From Diplolepis rosae (taxonomy: Eukaryota > Arthropoda > Insecta > Hymenoptera > Diplolepididae): a stretch of 64,000 nucleotides of DNA. The notes below the pieces were generated by a model that had not been told where the DNA came from, did not search any database, and was given only the letters and a program-made list of their open reading frames with translations. Numbering within the stretch: the first letter of the stretch is position 1; each line of letters begins with the position of its first letter. Shown piece after piece: positions 21,523-31,856 of this stretch. The stretch lies in contig JAPYXD010000715.1 of the NCBI GenBank assembly GCA_030998225.1, positions 2,852,001 through 2,916,000 of the forward strand, read 5' to 3'. The position numbers were made by a program, and so were the translations under genes.

Positions 21523-22605
21523 AGCACACCAACAGTGCTAAATGCTAGGGAGAATCTTGTCGTAACGTTTAACGTATCTAGTGTACATTTTTGAGACAGC
21601 AGGCATGCTACTGCCGTGCAAACGCTGTAATTTTTCTTATTGTTATTATTGATTTTATTGTAAACCTCCTTAAAAGAACATTTCAAAACCCCAATAAAAA
21701 GCAAAATTTCATAGCTGTATAAGGATTTATGTACAATTGAGAGTAAGTGGTCAGTGTAAATCGTCGAAAATTCAGGCCACCGTAACTTAAAAACCCTTTA
21801 AACTAGGTGCACCCCCTTTACAGATTTTAAAGAGGTCCACTAACACTACAATCTGGTGTAGTTTCAATAAGATAGGCAACAATCAGAAATTTGATGGGTG
21901 TAGTTGGCAAAAGGAGCAACGGTTGTCTCTCAGTTTAGCGTGTTTGCTGTGTCAAAATCGGTACTACACTTGTCTCTAGGCATGTTTATAGACGCTGAGC
22001 TATAGGTGGCCTGTCTGCTGTGCCAAAATTCTTCCCGTATGCCTTTCACGTGGGCGACACTACTTATTTTTTGCCATGTAGATGTGCTAAATGTAGCGTG
22101 ACTTTTTGTTTCCCTTGGTTTTATAACGAGTATCACTTTGGTTCGTGTGATTCATCTGATAATTATACTCATACGCATTCTCATATACTCATACTCATAT
22201 ACTCATACTCATTTAAATAATGATGATTGTATTGATATTCTAATCAATATAAATTATTATAAGCCCAGACTATTCAAACTATTTCAATTTGGTTTGGAAA
22301 CTATTGAAAATTGAAATCGTTACCACAATTTGATAATTATGTATCAAAATTGTGAAATTGATGAGCATATTTTATTTCTCACGATGGATGTAAAAAGGAG
22401 GTGAATTATTTGACACTTGAAAATCAGCAAAAGTGCATTATTAACATCAGCATTACTGCAATTCCTTAGGCTACTCCTACCATTTTTACATCGTCCAATC
22501 CTAATTTCCTGCATCAAGAAAAATCCCTACCATCTTCAACTTGCAATGACAACGTGCTGAGTGTTCAATACAGCCGAGTGTTATTAGTTGATATAATATT
22601 TAGTT
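21523..22605. other. Intergenic DNA with a fragment of a long-TIR element and a microsatellite
   Basis: 21735-21830 resembles, with substitutions, the right end of the element at 34149-35474 and the bases beyond it (CGTCGAAAATT..., CTTAAAAACCCTTT). 22168-22213 is an ATACTC-type microsatellite. I see nothing else. Confidence 0.5.
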
Positions 22606-22770
22606 AATTATTTAGTTGAGTTCGAAATTTTTGCCACTGCTTGCATTATCGAAGGATCATTAGTCCCGTATCAAATAAGATACGTTACCGACAGGTGTCC
22701 TTGTAGACAATTTCAAACTTCTATATCGCAATAAACACAAATTAAATTCTAATTTTAAGAATTTGAAATC
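22606..22770. repeat. Diverged body of the SINE-like family at 16.8-17.6 kb
   Basis: The segment follows the tail part of the SINE-like copies in order (TTAGTTGAGTT, TTTTTGCCACTGC, GACAGGTGTCCTTGTAGACA, TTCAAAC) with about 10-15% visible differences. It lacks the tRNA-like head. Confidence 0.65.
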
Positions 22771-23203
22771 TTTTTGTAATATGTGTTGATTGTAAATATC
22801 GAAAATCAAAGTTCGATTTTTAAAGAAAATATGTGAGATACAAAATAAGAGTTGAAATAAAAAATCGTTTGTTTAAAATCAGTCTACGAATTCTTTCCTT
22901 TTTGAGGTATTTGGAAGAAGATAATTTTTTTCCAATCCTGTAAATTATTAGAAAGTTACAGAAATGTATACTGAGATGAAGGTTTTACCCGTAACCTGGC
23001 AACTCTTATCATTGCTTAACCCAACTAATTTTATGTAGTTTGAAATTACCTGAAATCACAAGATCAGATTTAGAGTTGTTGAGCGCCATCCATTCCCTTA
23101 AGTGACAAAATTTTCACAAATAAGGACAAAGCGATAATGATAATAATAATAATAATAATGATGTTGACGAGACTCGAAATTCATAATATCACACAAGGTG
23201 GGG
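22771..23203. other. AT-rich flank of the tandem array
   Basis: No gene is visible. A short TAA microsatellite lies at about 23140-23160. It ends at the first TTAA of the array. Confidence 0.5.
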
Positions 23204-23331
23204 TTAAGGAACTTACTCACCTACCCGCCTAGTCAAAACATGGTTAAACACGCAGGTTGACTACAGTAGTACTTGATCTGGCAACGTCGCATCTTGTTTG
23301 TTCGTGTGCGCACAGGTGTACAGTCGCACAT

Positions 23332-23589
23332 ATGGTCACGTCAGTACCTAAGAAATGTTTCTCAGACATGAAATTATACAATGAATTAAAAAGTTGCACA
23401 TCCGTCCAAATAAGGAAAAAAATGATTGCCTCTGACATCACGGTAGCTATGGTTATCGATGCATACAAAGAACATGGTTTTGATGGATTATCTCGTTTGT
23501 TTGGTGCTGATAAAAACGGGAAAATTCGTGTGACAAATAATAGGAAGGTTAAAAATAAAATCTGTGATTATCTGAAAACAAAATACTAA
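23332..23589 (+). CDS. Array unit 1: 85-codon ORF of unknown family
   Basis: The ATG gives MVTSVPKKCFSDMKLYNELK and the frame ends in CDYLKTKY. The small basic protein has a central IASDITVAMVIDAYKEHGFD segment, probably helical, and a Lys/Arg-rich tail (RVTNNRKVKNK). There is no signal peptide or membrane segment. Compared with unit 4 it differs at six amino-acid-changing and three silent codons, which does not suggest purifying selection. An AATAAA lies about 200 bp downstream. The frame is also open for 25 codons upstream of this ATG. I do not recognise the family. Confidence 0.5.
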   Translation: MVTSVPKKCFSDMKLYNELKSCTSVQIRKKMIASDITVAMVIDAYKEHGFDGLSRLFGADKNGKIRVTNNRKVKNKICDYLKTKY

Positions 23590-24448
23590 TTTACTTTAGT
23601 TTAGTTTGTATATATTTATTGTATATGGTATGTATCAAATATTTTAAATAATAATTAATGAACGATTGTGATGATACTAGATATGTATTAAAAATTGTTA
23701 TATCGATTCAAGACTGAAAATAAGACAAACTTAGTATGTCATTGAGAAAGATTTTACGTACTACGTATTATGATATGTATGTAAATAAAGTTGTTTGTAT
23801 TAATAATTAATATATTATATTTCATTTATTAAAAACATGATTTTCATAACAAATTTTAATCACCAGTTGGTACGAGCTGCTGAATAGATATAACGCATAC
23901 ATTTCAAATTTCGCGCACATAACCTACGAATGGGGCCTTTACCACATACCTGACCAAAGTCCAAAATCACAGCAATTTCCAATCTTCATCGTATTTGTTA
24001 TTACTTTTAGAACCCGCCTTTGAATGTTATTAAAATTAATAACGATTCCTGATCATCTTGTTTTTCTACTGTTCAAATCCTGTTATGATCTGTTCGTCAG
24101 TTGAAAAGATATCAATGATAATACACGATAACCTCCGCGATTTGTCATAAGAGTCCATGTTGAATCTTCTAGAGAGGCGCAAAATAGAAATATGAATATC
24201 TCACTAAAAAACCCACCTCAGACCTTAAAATTTCGTACCGATAATTTTTTAATTATATTCTAACGCTCTGCAAAGTTTAAGATTTTTCTGTTTGTTAATT
24301 CTTCATCCTGAGTAACTCCCTTAAGGGAGTTACTCACCTACCCATTTAGTCAAAACAGGGTTAAACACGCAGGTTGACTACAGTAGTACTTGATCTGGCA
24401 ACGTTGCATTTTGTTTGTTCGTGTACGCACGGGTGTACAGTCGCACAT

Positions 24449-24707
24449 ATGGCCACGTCAGTACCTAAGCAATGTTTCTCAGAAATGAAATTATACAATG
24501 AATTAAAAAAGCTGCACATCCGTCCAAATAAGGAAAAAACTGATTGCCTCTGATATCACGGTAGCTATGGTTATCGATGCATACAAAGAACATAGTTTTG
24601 TTGGATTATCTCGTTTGTTTGGTGCTGATAAAAACAGGAAAATTCGTGTGACAAATAATAGGAAAGTTAAAAATAAAATCTGTGATTATCTGAAAACAAA
24701 ATACTAA
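24449..24707 (+). pseudogene. Array unit 2: frameshifted copy of the 85-codon ORF
   Basis: Same reading frame as the other units until an extra A in the run GAATTAAAAAAGCTGC (about 24505), which shifts the frame after NELK. The remaining sequence still matches in the other frame through the TAA at 24705, with one extra change (Gly to Ser in KEHGF). Confidence 0.75.
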
Positions 24708-25588
24708 TTGTCTTCAGTTTAGTTTGTATATATTTATTGTATATGGTATGTATCAAATATTTTAAATAATAATTAATGAACGATTGTGATGATACTAGAT
24801 ATGTATTAAAAATTGTTATATCGATTCAAGACTGAAAATAAGACAAACTTAGTATGTCATTGAGGAAGATTTTACGTACTACGTATTATATGTATGTAAA
24901 TAAAGTTGTTTGTATGTACTTAATTTGTTTATTTATCATACGAATAATTAACATGTTATATTTCATTTATTAAAAACATGATTTTCATAACAAATTTTAA
25001 TCACCAGTCGGTACGAGCTGCTGAATAGATATAACGCATACATTTCAAATTTCGCGCACATAACCTACGAATGCGACGTTGCCACATACCTGACCAAAGT
25101 CCAAAATCACAGCAATTTCCAATCTTCATCGTATTTGTTATTACTTTTAGAACCCGCCTTTGAATGTTATTAAAATTAATAACGATTCCTGATCATCTTG
25201 TTTTTCTACTGTTCAAATCCTGTTATGATCTGTTCGTCAGTTGAAAAGATATCAATGATAATACACGATAACCTCCGCGATTTGTCATAAGAGTCCATGT
25301 TGAATCTTCTAGAGAGGCGCAAAATAGAAATATGAATATCTCACTAAAAAACCCACCTCAGACCTTAAAATTTCGTACCGATAATTTTTTAATTATATTC
25401 TAACGCTCTGCAAAGTTTAAGATTTTTCTGTTTGTTAATTCTTCATCCTGAGTAACTCCCTTAATGGAGTTACTCACCTACCCATTTAGTCAAAACAGGG
25501 TTAAACACGCAGGTTGACTACAGTAGTACTTGATCTGGCAACGTTGCATTTTGTTTGTTCGTGTACGCACGGGTGTACAGTCGCACAT

Positions 25589-25846
25589 ATGGCCACGTCA
25601 GTACCTAAGCAATGTTTCTCAGAAATGAAATTATACAATGAATTGAAGAGCTGCACATCCGTCCAAATAAGGAAAAAAATGATTGACTCTGATATCACGG
25701 TAGCTATGGTTATCGATGCATACAAAGAACATGGTTTTGTTGGATTATCTCGTTTGTTTGGTGCTGATAAAAACAGGAAAATTCGTGTGACAAATAATAG
25801 GAAAGTTAAAAATAAAATCTGTGATTATCTGAAAACAAAATACTAA
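25589..25846 (+). CDS. Array unit 3: 85-codon ORF of unknown family
   Basis: Intact copy beginning MATSVPKQCFSEMKLYNELK. It differs from unit 4 by Met for Leu and Asp for Ala in the KKxIxSD segment, plus two silent changes. The setting is the same: upstream CATATGGCC at the start codon and a downstream AATAAA. Confidence 0.5.
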   Translation: MATSVPKQCFSEMKLYNELKSCTSVQIRKKMIDSDITVAMVIDAYKEHGFVGLSRLFGADKNRKIRVTNNRKVKNKICDYLKTKY

Positions 25847-26722
25847 TTGTCTTCAGTTTAGTTGGTATATATTTATTGTATATGTATCAAATATTCTAAA
25901 TAATAATTAATGATCGATTGTGATGATACTAGATATGTATTAAAAATTGTTATATCGATTCAAGACTGAAAATAAGACAAACTTAGTATGTCATTGAGGA
26001 AGATTTTACGTACTACGTATTATATGTATGTAAATAAAGTTGTTTGTATGTACTTAATTCGTTTATTTATCATACGAATAATTAACATGTTATATTTCAT
26101 TTATTAAAAACATGATTTTCATAACAAATTTTAATCACCAGTCGGTACGAGCTGCTGAATAGATATAACGCATACATTTCAAATTTCGCGCACATAACCT
26201 ACGAATGCGACGTTGCCACATACCTGACCAAAGTCCAAAATCACAGCAATTTCCAATCTTCATCGTATTTGTTATTACTTTTAGAACCCGCCTTTGAATG
26301 TTATTAAAATTAATAACGATTCCTGATCATCTTGTTTTTCTACTGTTCAAATCCTGTTATGATCTGTTCGTCAGTTGAAAAGATATCAATGATAATACAC
26401 GATAACCTCCGCGATTTGTCATAAGAGTCCATGTTGAATCTTCTAGAGAGGCGCAAAATAGAAATATGAATATCTCACTAAAAAACCCACCTCAGACCTT
26501 AAAATTTCGTACCGATAATTTTTTAATTATATTCTAACGCTCTGCAAAGTTTAAGATTTTTCTGTTTGTTAATTCTTCATCCTGAGTAACTCCCTTAATG
26601 GAGTTACTCACCTACCCATTTAGTCAAAACAGGGTTAAACACGCAGGTTGACTACAGTAGTACTTGATCTGGCAACGTTGCATTTTGTTTGTTCGTGTAC
26701 GCACGGGTGTACAGTCGCACAT

Positions 26723-26980
26723 ATGGCCACGTCAGTACCTAAGCAATGTTTCTCAGAAATGAAATTATACAATGAATTAAAAAGCTGCACATCCGTCCAA
26801 ATAAGGAAAAAACTGATTGCCTCTGATATCACGGTAGCTATGGTTATCGATGCATACAAAGAACATGGTTTTGTTGGATTATCTCGTTTGTTTGGTGCTG
26901 ATAAAAACAGGAAAATTCGTGTGACAAATAATAGGAAAGTTAAAAATAAAATCTGTGATTATCTGAAAACAAAATACTAA
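26723..26980 (+). CDS. Array unit 4: 85-codon ORF of unknown family
   Basis: Intact frame with MATSVPKQCFSEMK at the start and KVKNKICDYLKTKY at the end. AATAAA lies at 27167-27172, about 190 bp after the stop, so each unit could be a complete small transcription unit. No CAAT/TATA pair is obvious in the 120 bp between the unit border and the ATG. The function is unknown. It may be a relic of a larger protein captured by the element. Confidence 0.5.
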   Translation: MATSVPKQCFSEMKLYNELKSCTSVQIRKKLIASDITVAMVIDAYKEHGFVGLSRLFGADKNRKIRVTNNRKVKNKICDYLKTKY

Positions 26981-27856
26981 TTGTCTTCAGTTTAGTTGGT
27001 ATATATTTATTGTATATGTATCAAATATTCTAAATAATAATTAATGATCGATTGTGATGATACTAGATATGTATTAAAAATTGTTATATCGATTCAAGAC
27101 TGAAAATAAGACAAACTTAGTATGTCATTGAGGAAGATTTTACGTACTACGTATTATATGTATGTAAATAAAGTTGTTTGTATGTACTTAATTCGTTTAT
27201 TTATCATACGAATAATTAACATGTTATATTTCATTTATTAAAAACATGATTTTCATAACAAATTTTAATCACCAGTCGGTACGAGCTGCTGAATAGATAT
27301 AACGCATACATTTCAAATTTCGCGCACATAACCTACGAATGCGACGTTGCCACATACCTGACCAAAGTCCAAAATCACAGCAATTTCCAATCTTCATCGT
27401 ATTTGTTATTACTTTTAGAACCCGCCTTTGAATGTTATTAAAATTAATAACGATTCCTGATCATCTTGTTTTTCTACTGTTCAAATCCTGTTATGATCTG
27501 TTCGTCAGTTGAAAAGATATCAATGATAATACACGATAACCTCCGCGATTTGTCATAAGAGTCCATGTTGAATCTTCTAGAGAGGCGCAAAATAGAAATA
27601 TGAATATCTCACTAAAAAACCCACCTCAGACCTTAAAATTTCGTACCGATAATTTTTTAATTATATTCTAACGCTCTGCAAAGTTTAAGATTTTTCTGTT
27701 TGTTAATTCTTCATCCTGAGTAACTCCCTTAATGGAGTTACTCACCTACCCATTTAGTCAAAACAGGGTTAAACACGCAGGTTGACTACAGTAGTACTTG
27801 ATCTGGCAACGTTGCATTTTGTTTGTTCGTGTACGCACGGGTGTACAGTCGCACAT

Positions 27857-28114
27857 ATGGCCACGTCAGTACCTAAGCAATGTTTCTCAGAAATGAAATT
27901 ATACAATGAATTAAAAAGCTGCACATCCGTCCAAATAAGGAAAAAACTGATTGCCTCTGATATCACGGTAGCTATGGTTATCGATGCATACAAAGAACAT
28001 GGTTTTGTTGGATTATCTCGTTTGTTTGGTGCTGATAAAAACAGGAAAATTCGTGTGACAAATAATAGGAAAGTTAAAAATAAAATCTGTGATTATCTGA
28101 AAACAAAATACTAA
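27857..28114 (+). CDS. Array unit 5: 85-codon ORF of unknown family
   Basis: By eye, identical to unit 4 over the coding part. The unit diverges only after about 28500, toward the right edge of the array. Confidence 0.5.
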   Translation: MATSVPKQCFSEMKLYNELKSCTSVQIRKKLIASDITVAMVIDAYKEHGFVGLSRLFGADKNRKIRVTNNRKVKNKICDYLKTKY

Positions 28115-28866
28115 TTGTCTTCAGTTTAGTTGGTATATATTTATTGTATATGTATCAAATATTCTAAATAATAATTAATGATCGATTGTGATGATACTAG
28201 ATATGTATTAAAAATTGTTATATCGATTCAAGACTGAAAATAAGACAAACTTAGTATGTCATTGAGGAAGATTTTACGTACTACGTATTATATGTATGTA
28301 AATAAAGTTGTTTGTATGTACTTAATTCGTTTATTTATCATACGAATAATTAACATGTTATATTTCATTTATTAAAAACATGATTTTCATAACAAATTTT
28401 AATCACCAGTCGGTACGAGCTGCTGAATAGATATAACGCATACATTTCAAATTTCGCGCACATAACCTACGAATGCGACGTTGCCACATACCTGACCAAA
28501 GACCAAAATCACAGCAATTTCCAATCTTCATCGTATTTGTTATTACTTTTAGAACCCGCCTTTGAATGTTATTAAAATTAATAACGATTCCTGATCATCT
28601 TATTTTTCTACTGTTCAAATCCCGTTATGATCTGTTCGTCAGTTAAAAAGATATCAATCATAATGCACGGTAAACTCCGGGATTTCTCATAAGAGCCCAA
28701 GTTGAATCAAGTAGAGAGGCGCAAAATAGAAATACGAATATCTCACTAAACAACCCACCACAGACCTTGAAATTTCGTACGGATAATTTTTTTATTATAT
28801 TCTAACGTTCTGCAAAGTTTAAAATTTTCCTGTTCGTTAATTCTTCATCCTGAGTAACTCCCTTAA

Positions 28867-29194
28867 GATAAAGTCACAACAGTTTGACGGGTAAAATAAA
28901 TGAAAGCCATAATTTAATTATTAAAGTAAGTTGGGTGAAAAAAATTTATTGAAATAAATGAGGACTCGATATATATTAAAATTGGGTAGCAAAAGCCAAA
29001 ACATTTATATTGATACCGATATGTATAATGACATAGATCTCGGAATTTTTCGAACCACGCGACAATATGATGAATTCAATTTATTCTCGCGCGTCACCAC
29101 CAGAGAGATCAGGAAGTTAATGAAGACTTAATTCAATAATCACCCTTTTACCACCGCAAGAGAGTGAAGTTAATTACGAAAAAGATACAAACAC
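28867..29194. other. Intergenic DNA right of the array
   Basis: No gene or repeat recognised. AT-rich, with a small GC rise near 29080-29110. Confidence 0.45.
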
Positions 29195-29480
29195 TGGTCT
29201 ATGTGCCCCAGGGTACGTCTTCTGGGTCACGTGGTGGCAGCTGTTCATCCTGTGCGCCGCTCTCCAGTGATTGATAGCGGTGATAATCGAAGCATCGATA
29301 CATCGCAGCTCGAAAGTCGACATGGCGGCCAGTGTTTACTTCGGCTCGGTAGCCGGTTGTGCCTCATCTCCAACGCCGCTGCCCTCTAGTGCTGTAGTTT
29401 TCGTGCCGTGTATGGAACAGACGGGAGAGGAAGCGTAAGTGCGGGTAGTGAGTGATAAGTGTTTCGAGTGCTCTCAGGCG
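29195..29480. repeat. Left arm of a dispersed inverted repeat (GTCACGTGGTGGCAGCTG family)
   Basis: About 150 bp (TCTATGTGCCCCAGG... to CATGGCGGCCAGTGTTTAC) recurs inverted at 30005-30155 with about 20% differences. The following GC-rich bases (CCTCTAGTGCTGTAG...) have no partner. It may be an LTR or transposon end; the family is unknown. Confidence 0.6.
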
Positions 29481-29575
29481 GCGACGAAGTACGGTCTCTG
29501 ACCATACGACTTTTTCCCTCGGGACATAAGCCCACCTGTCAAACCGGAGAGTTTAACCCAATTAAATCCTTTTAA

Positions 29576-29604
29576 TGTGACGTGGTAAATTTTACCACGT
29601 CACA
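29576..29604. repeat. Perfect 29-bp palindrome
   Basis: TGTGACGTGGTAAA and its exact complement are separated by one T. The TG...CA form is what two directly joined inverted LTR termini would give. Confidence 0.85.
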
Positions 29605-30004
29605 ATACAAATATCGAACTTGACAAGACCGCTGATGCAGCTCACCATTGCTAGGGGTCGAAGACTTTGAAAAATGGTTGGTTCAGGAACAAAATTCACA
29701 ATCTTGCTACTTTACGCCAAATAGTTATTAACTTACAGTTGTTATTATGTATCTTCATCGTTAAAATGCTTTTGTTTTTTATGTACTTTAACATGCAAAT
29801 GGTAAATTAAAGTTAATGAAATTGTATATTATGAAAAACTGGTATACATTCATATTATATGAAATAACTTTTCAATCAAAATATATCAAAATTAAAGTTT
29901 ATCATTAAAATATATACATACGTATATTAAAATTCAAGTTAAAAGCTGTATTCTTCTTAAGATAAATGTTTTCCGAATATAATATGCGCTTTCGATTATA
30001 TGCT
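29605..30004. other. AT-rich spacer
   Basis: No feature recognised between the palindrome and the right arm of the inverted repeat. Confidence 0.45.
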
Positions 30005-30155
30005 TCCGAGTAAAGGTAAACACTGGCCGCCATGACGACTTACGAGCTTCGATACATCGATCGCTATGGAGCGATGCACAGGAAGACCAGCTGCCACCAC
30101 GTGACCTGGAAGATGCAGTCTCTGGCACATAGACCCCAGAACTTGATATTTAATA
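30005..30155. repeat. Right arm of the GTCACGTGGTGGCAGCTG-family inverted repeat
   Basis: Reverse-complement counterpart of 29195-29345, including GTAAACACTGGCCGCCATG and AGCTGCCACCACGTGACC. Confidence 0.6.
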
Positions 30156-30239
30156 CTTTCGACATTTGTGATGCTAAATTTAGGCGAAAATAATATTGTT
30201 GGACACTAACTACAATAGTGCCAATATACTACACGCACT

Positions 30240-30830
30240 GTTCGCCGCATAAGAGAGAACCGTGTGCTTACGAAAAATTGTTTGCCGAGGGCAATTATTG
30301 TATTAGGCACGACTTGCCTAGTCGTCTAGCAGAAGAATGATACGTGACCTGCTACCAGGTCCGCGATTGGGTCACGCGAGTAATACGTGGGGCAGGTCAG
30401 GAACTTTGCTGGCATCGCGACTTCCTTCGTCACTCGTCCTGCGATTCTAAGTAGCAACTGTCACCCACGTTTTGGTCGGCTAAACTATATAAATTTAAAG
30501 CAAGGAATTTGGAGCCATGGAAGGGGAATTCATATTGAGGTTTATTCCGGAACTCCAGGACGTCGTGCAGGTAGTGTAAGCTTGATTATATTCATTTTCC
30601 CTTGGCAAGTGGTCCAGGTTATTTTATTTCGTCTTTCATTCTCTCTCGTGGGGATCAAGGGCTTTAGATATTAGGTTTCATTCTCATTAGATCCGAGTTC
30701 TCTCGGGGCAACGCGGTTAGAGTTAGTACAATCTGAATATTGTCGCGGGTAACTCGAACTAAATATAATTAGTTGAACTTAATCAATAATAAGAGATGAC
30801 AGGTTCCTGGTAAGGACCTGCATCTTAATA
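30240..30830 (+). mobile_element. LTR-like sequence with TATA box
   Basis: CTATATAAATTT at about 30484 is followed by an LTR-like layout with a TCTCTCTCGTGGGG tract (compare CTCTCTCGTGGTTTT in the LTR at 2486) and a short inverted CCTGGTAAGGACC near the right end, which abuts a mariner-type element at 30831. The left border and target duplication could not be fixed, so this is a tentative solo LTR. Confidence 0.4.
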
Positions 30831-31854
30831 CACGGTGACCCATTTTAATCTATAATCCCAAATATCTTCTAAAGTACTTTATCTACGAAAAAATGGTTCG
30901 GACAAAGGTTGACCAGGACTAAGGGGGACATTTGACTGTACCTTCAATTTTGACCTTGAGGTCAGTTTTCAAGGTCGAATGGAGGTGAGACCGTTTTCTT
31001 AAATGAGAACCCCTATTTTTGTCTGCGAATTTGAAAAGAAGGCGAAATTTCTCGTCAAAAATGATCTGTGGGAAAGTGGTTTTTGCGAACTTGGAAAGGT
31101 CCTTTGTGGAGCACTCTTGTCGTTAGTTCCCCTTGCCTCCCATGTTTCGGGTAGTTGATTAACGTGAGTCCCCTTGCCTCTCACCATTGCTATCAGCGTT
31201 ACAATCAGCCATCGAGGACTCTTCGAAATGCTCTATTGGCTTGAAGACACAAACGTAGACGTGCTTCAAAACCGTCCACAGTTTTCAGCAAAGTTTCTCG
31301 AGAGATGGCTGCGCAAGCTCTCCGAATCCTTTCCATCAGATCTTCTCTTGTTGTGGGTCGCTAAGCAAAAACTTTTAGATAGTTAAGTTTTGTTTTTCAC
31401 TTGTTTAAAAAAAGTGATTTGAATCAAACACATTTGTGTATTGTTATAAGGTGATAGAAAAGTTTCTTTGATTTAAAGATATTCCTTGATTAATTTTATT
31501 TTATTTGAATTACTACGTCCACGCCGTTGTTTCTGGGTGACGCTAAAAGTAAGGACAAGGTGTCTTTTTTTGTAATTAGTCACAGAAAAGTGGCATTCTC
31601 AAGATTGTCACTTTTGTAACTACATAATCACAGTCTTTACATCTTATTCAAAATTATTGCAGTCAAAAATAGGGGTTCTCATTAAAGAAAAGGGTCTTAC
31701 CTCCATTTGACCATGAAAATTGACCTCAAGGTCAAAATTGATGGTACAGGCAAATGTCCCCCTCGGTCCTGGTCAACCTTTGTCCGAACCATTTTTTCGT
31801 AGATAAAGTATTTTAGAAGATATTTGGTATTATAGATTAAAATGGGTCACCTTG
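30831..31854 (-). mobile_element. Tc1/mariner-type element with about 200-bp inverted repeats
   Basis: The left end CACGGTGACCCATTTTAATC and right end GATTAAAATGGGTCACCTTG are inverted copies flanked by TA (30829-30830, 31855-31856). Similarity of the arms continues for about 200 bp, through GGTTCGGACAAAGGTTGACC and CCTCAAGGTCA-type sequence. The interior keeps only the end of a transposase gene (31205-31359, minus), so it is a deletion derivative. Confidence 0.85.
31205..31359 (-). pseudogene. C-terminal fragment of a Tc1/mariner-type transposase
   Basis: The minus strand reads TTREDLMERIRRACAAISRE, continues with TLLKTVDGFEARLRLCLQAN and ends at RRVLDG and a stop. The pattern DLMxRIRxAC..ISxETLxxxxxxFxxRLxxCLxxN is the C-terminal signature of insect mariner-like transposases. 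The catalytic domain is absent. Confidence 0.7.
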
Positions 31855-31856
31855 TA

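Larger units (their letters stand above)
23204..28866. repeat. Five-unit tandem array bounded by TTAA, about 1.13 kb per unit
   Basis: TTAA occurs at 23204, 24321, 25461, 26595, 27729 and 28863, giving units of 1113, 1136, 1130, 1130 and 1130 bp. Each unit starts near GGAGTTACTCACC and ends TGAGTAACTCCC, so each has a 12-bp terminal inverted repeat (GGGAGTTACTCA at its best). Every junction holds a single TTAA. Units 3-5 are almost identical. The first part of unit 1 and the last 400 bp of unit 5 are clearly diverged, as expected at array edges. TTAA targets suggest a piggyBac-like or similar non-autonomous element, but no transposase is recognised. Confidence 0.9.

Noticed and set aside
21303..21704. 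133-codon minus-strand frame with an internal protein repeat
   Set aside because: The protein repeat is simply the 89-bp DNA duplication; there is no start context, homologue or splice support.
25501..25725. 74-codon minus-strand frame in array units
   Set aside because: Antisense shadow of the 85-codon plus-strand frame. It appears in four units only because the units are copies.
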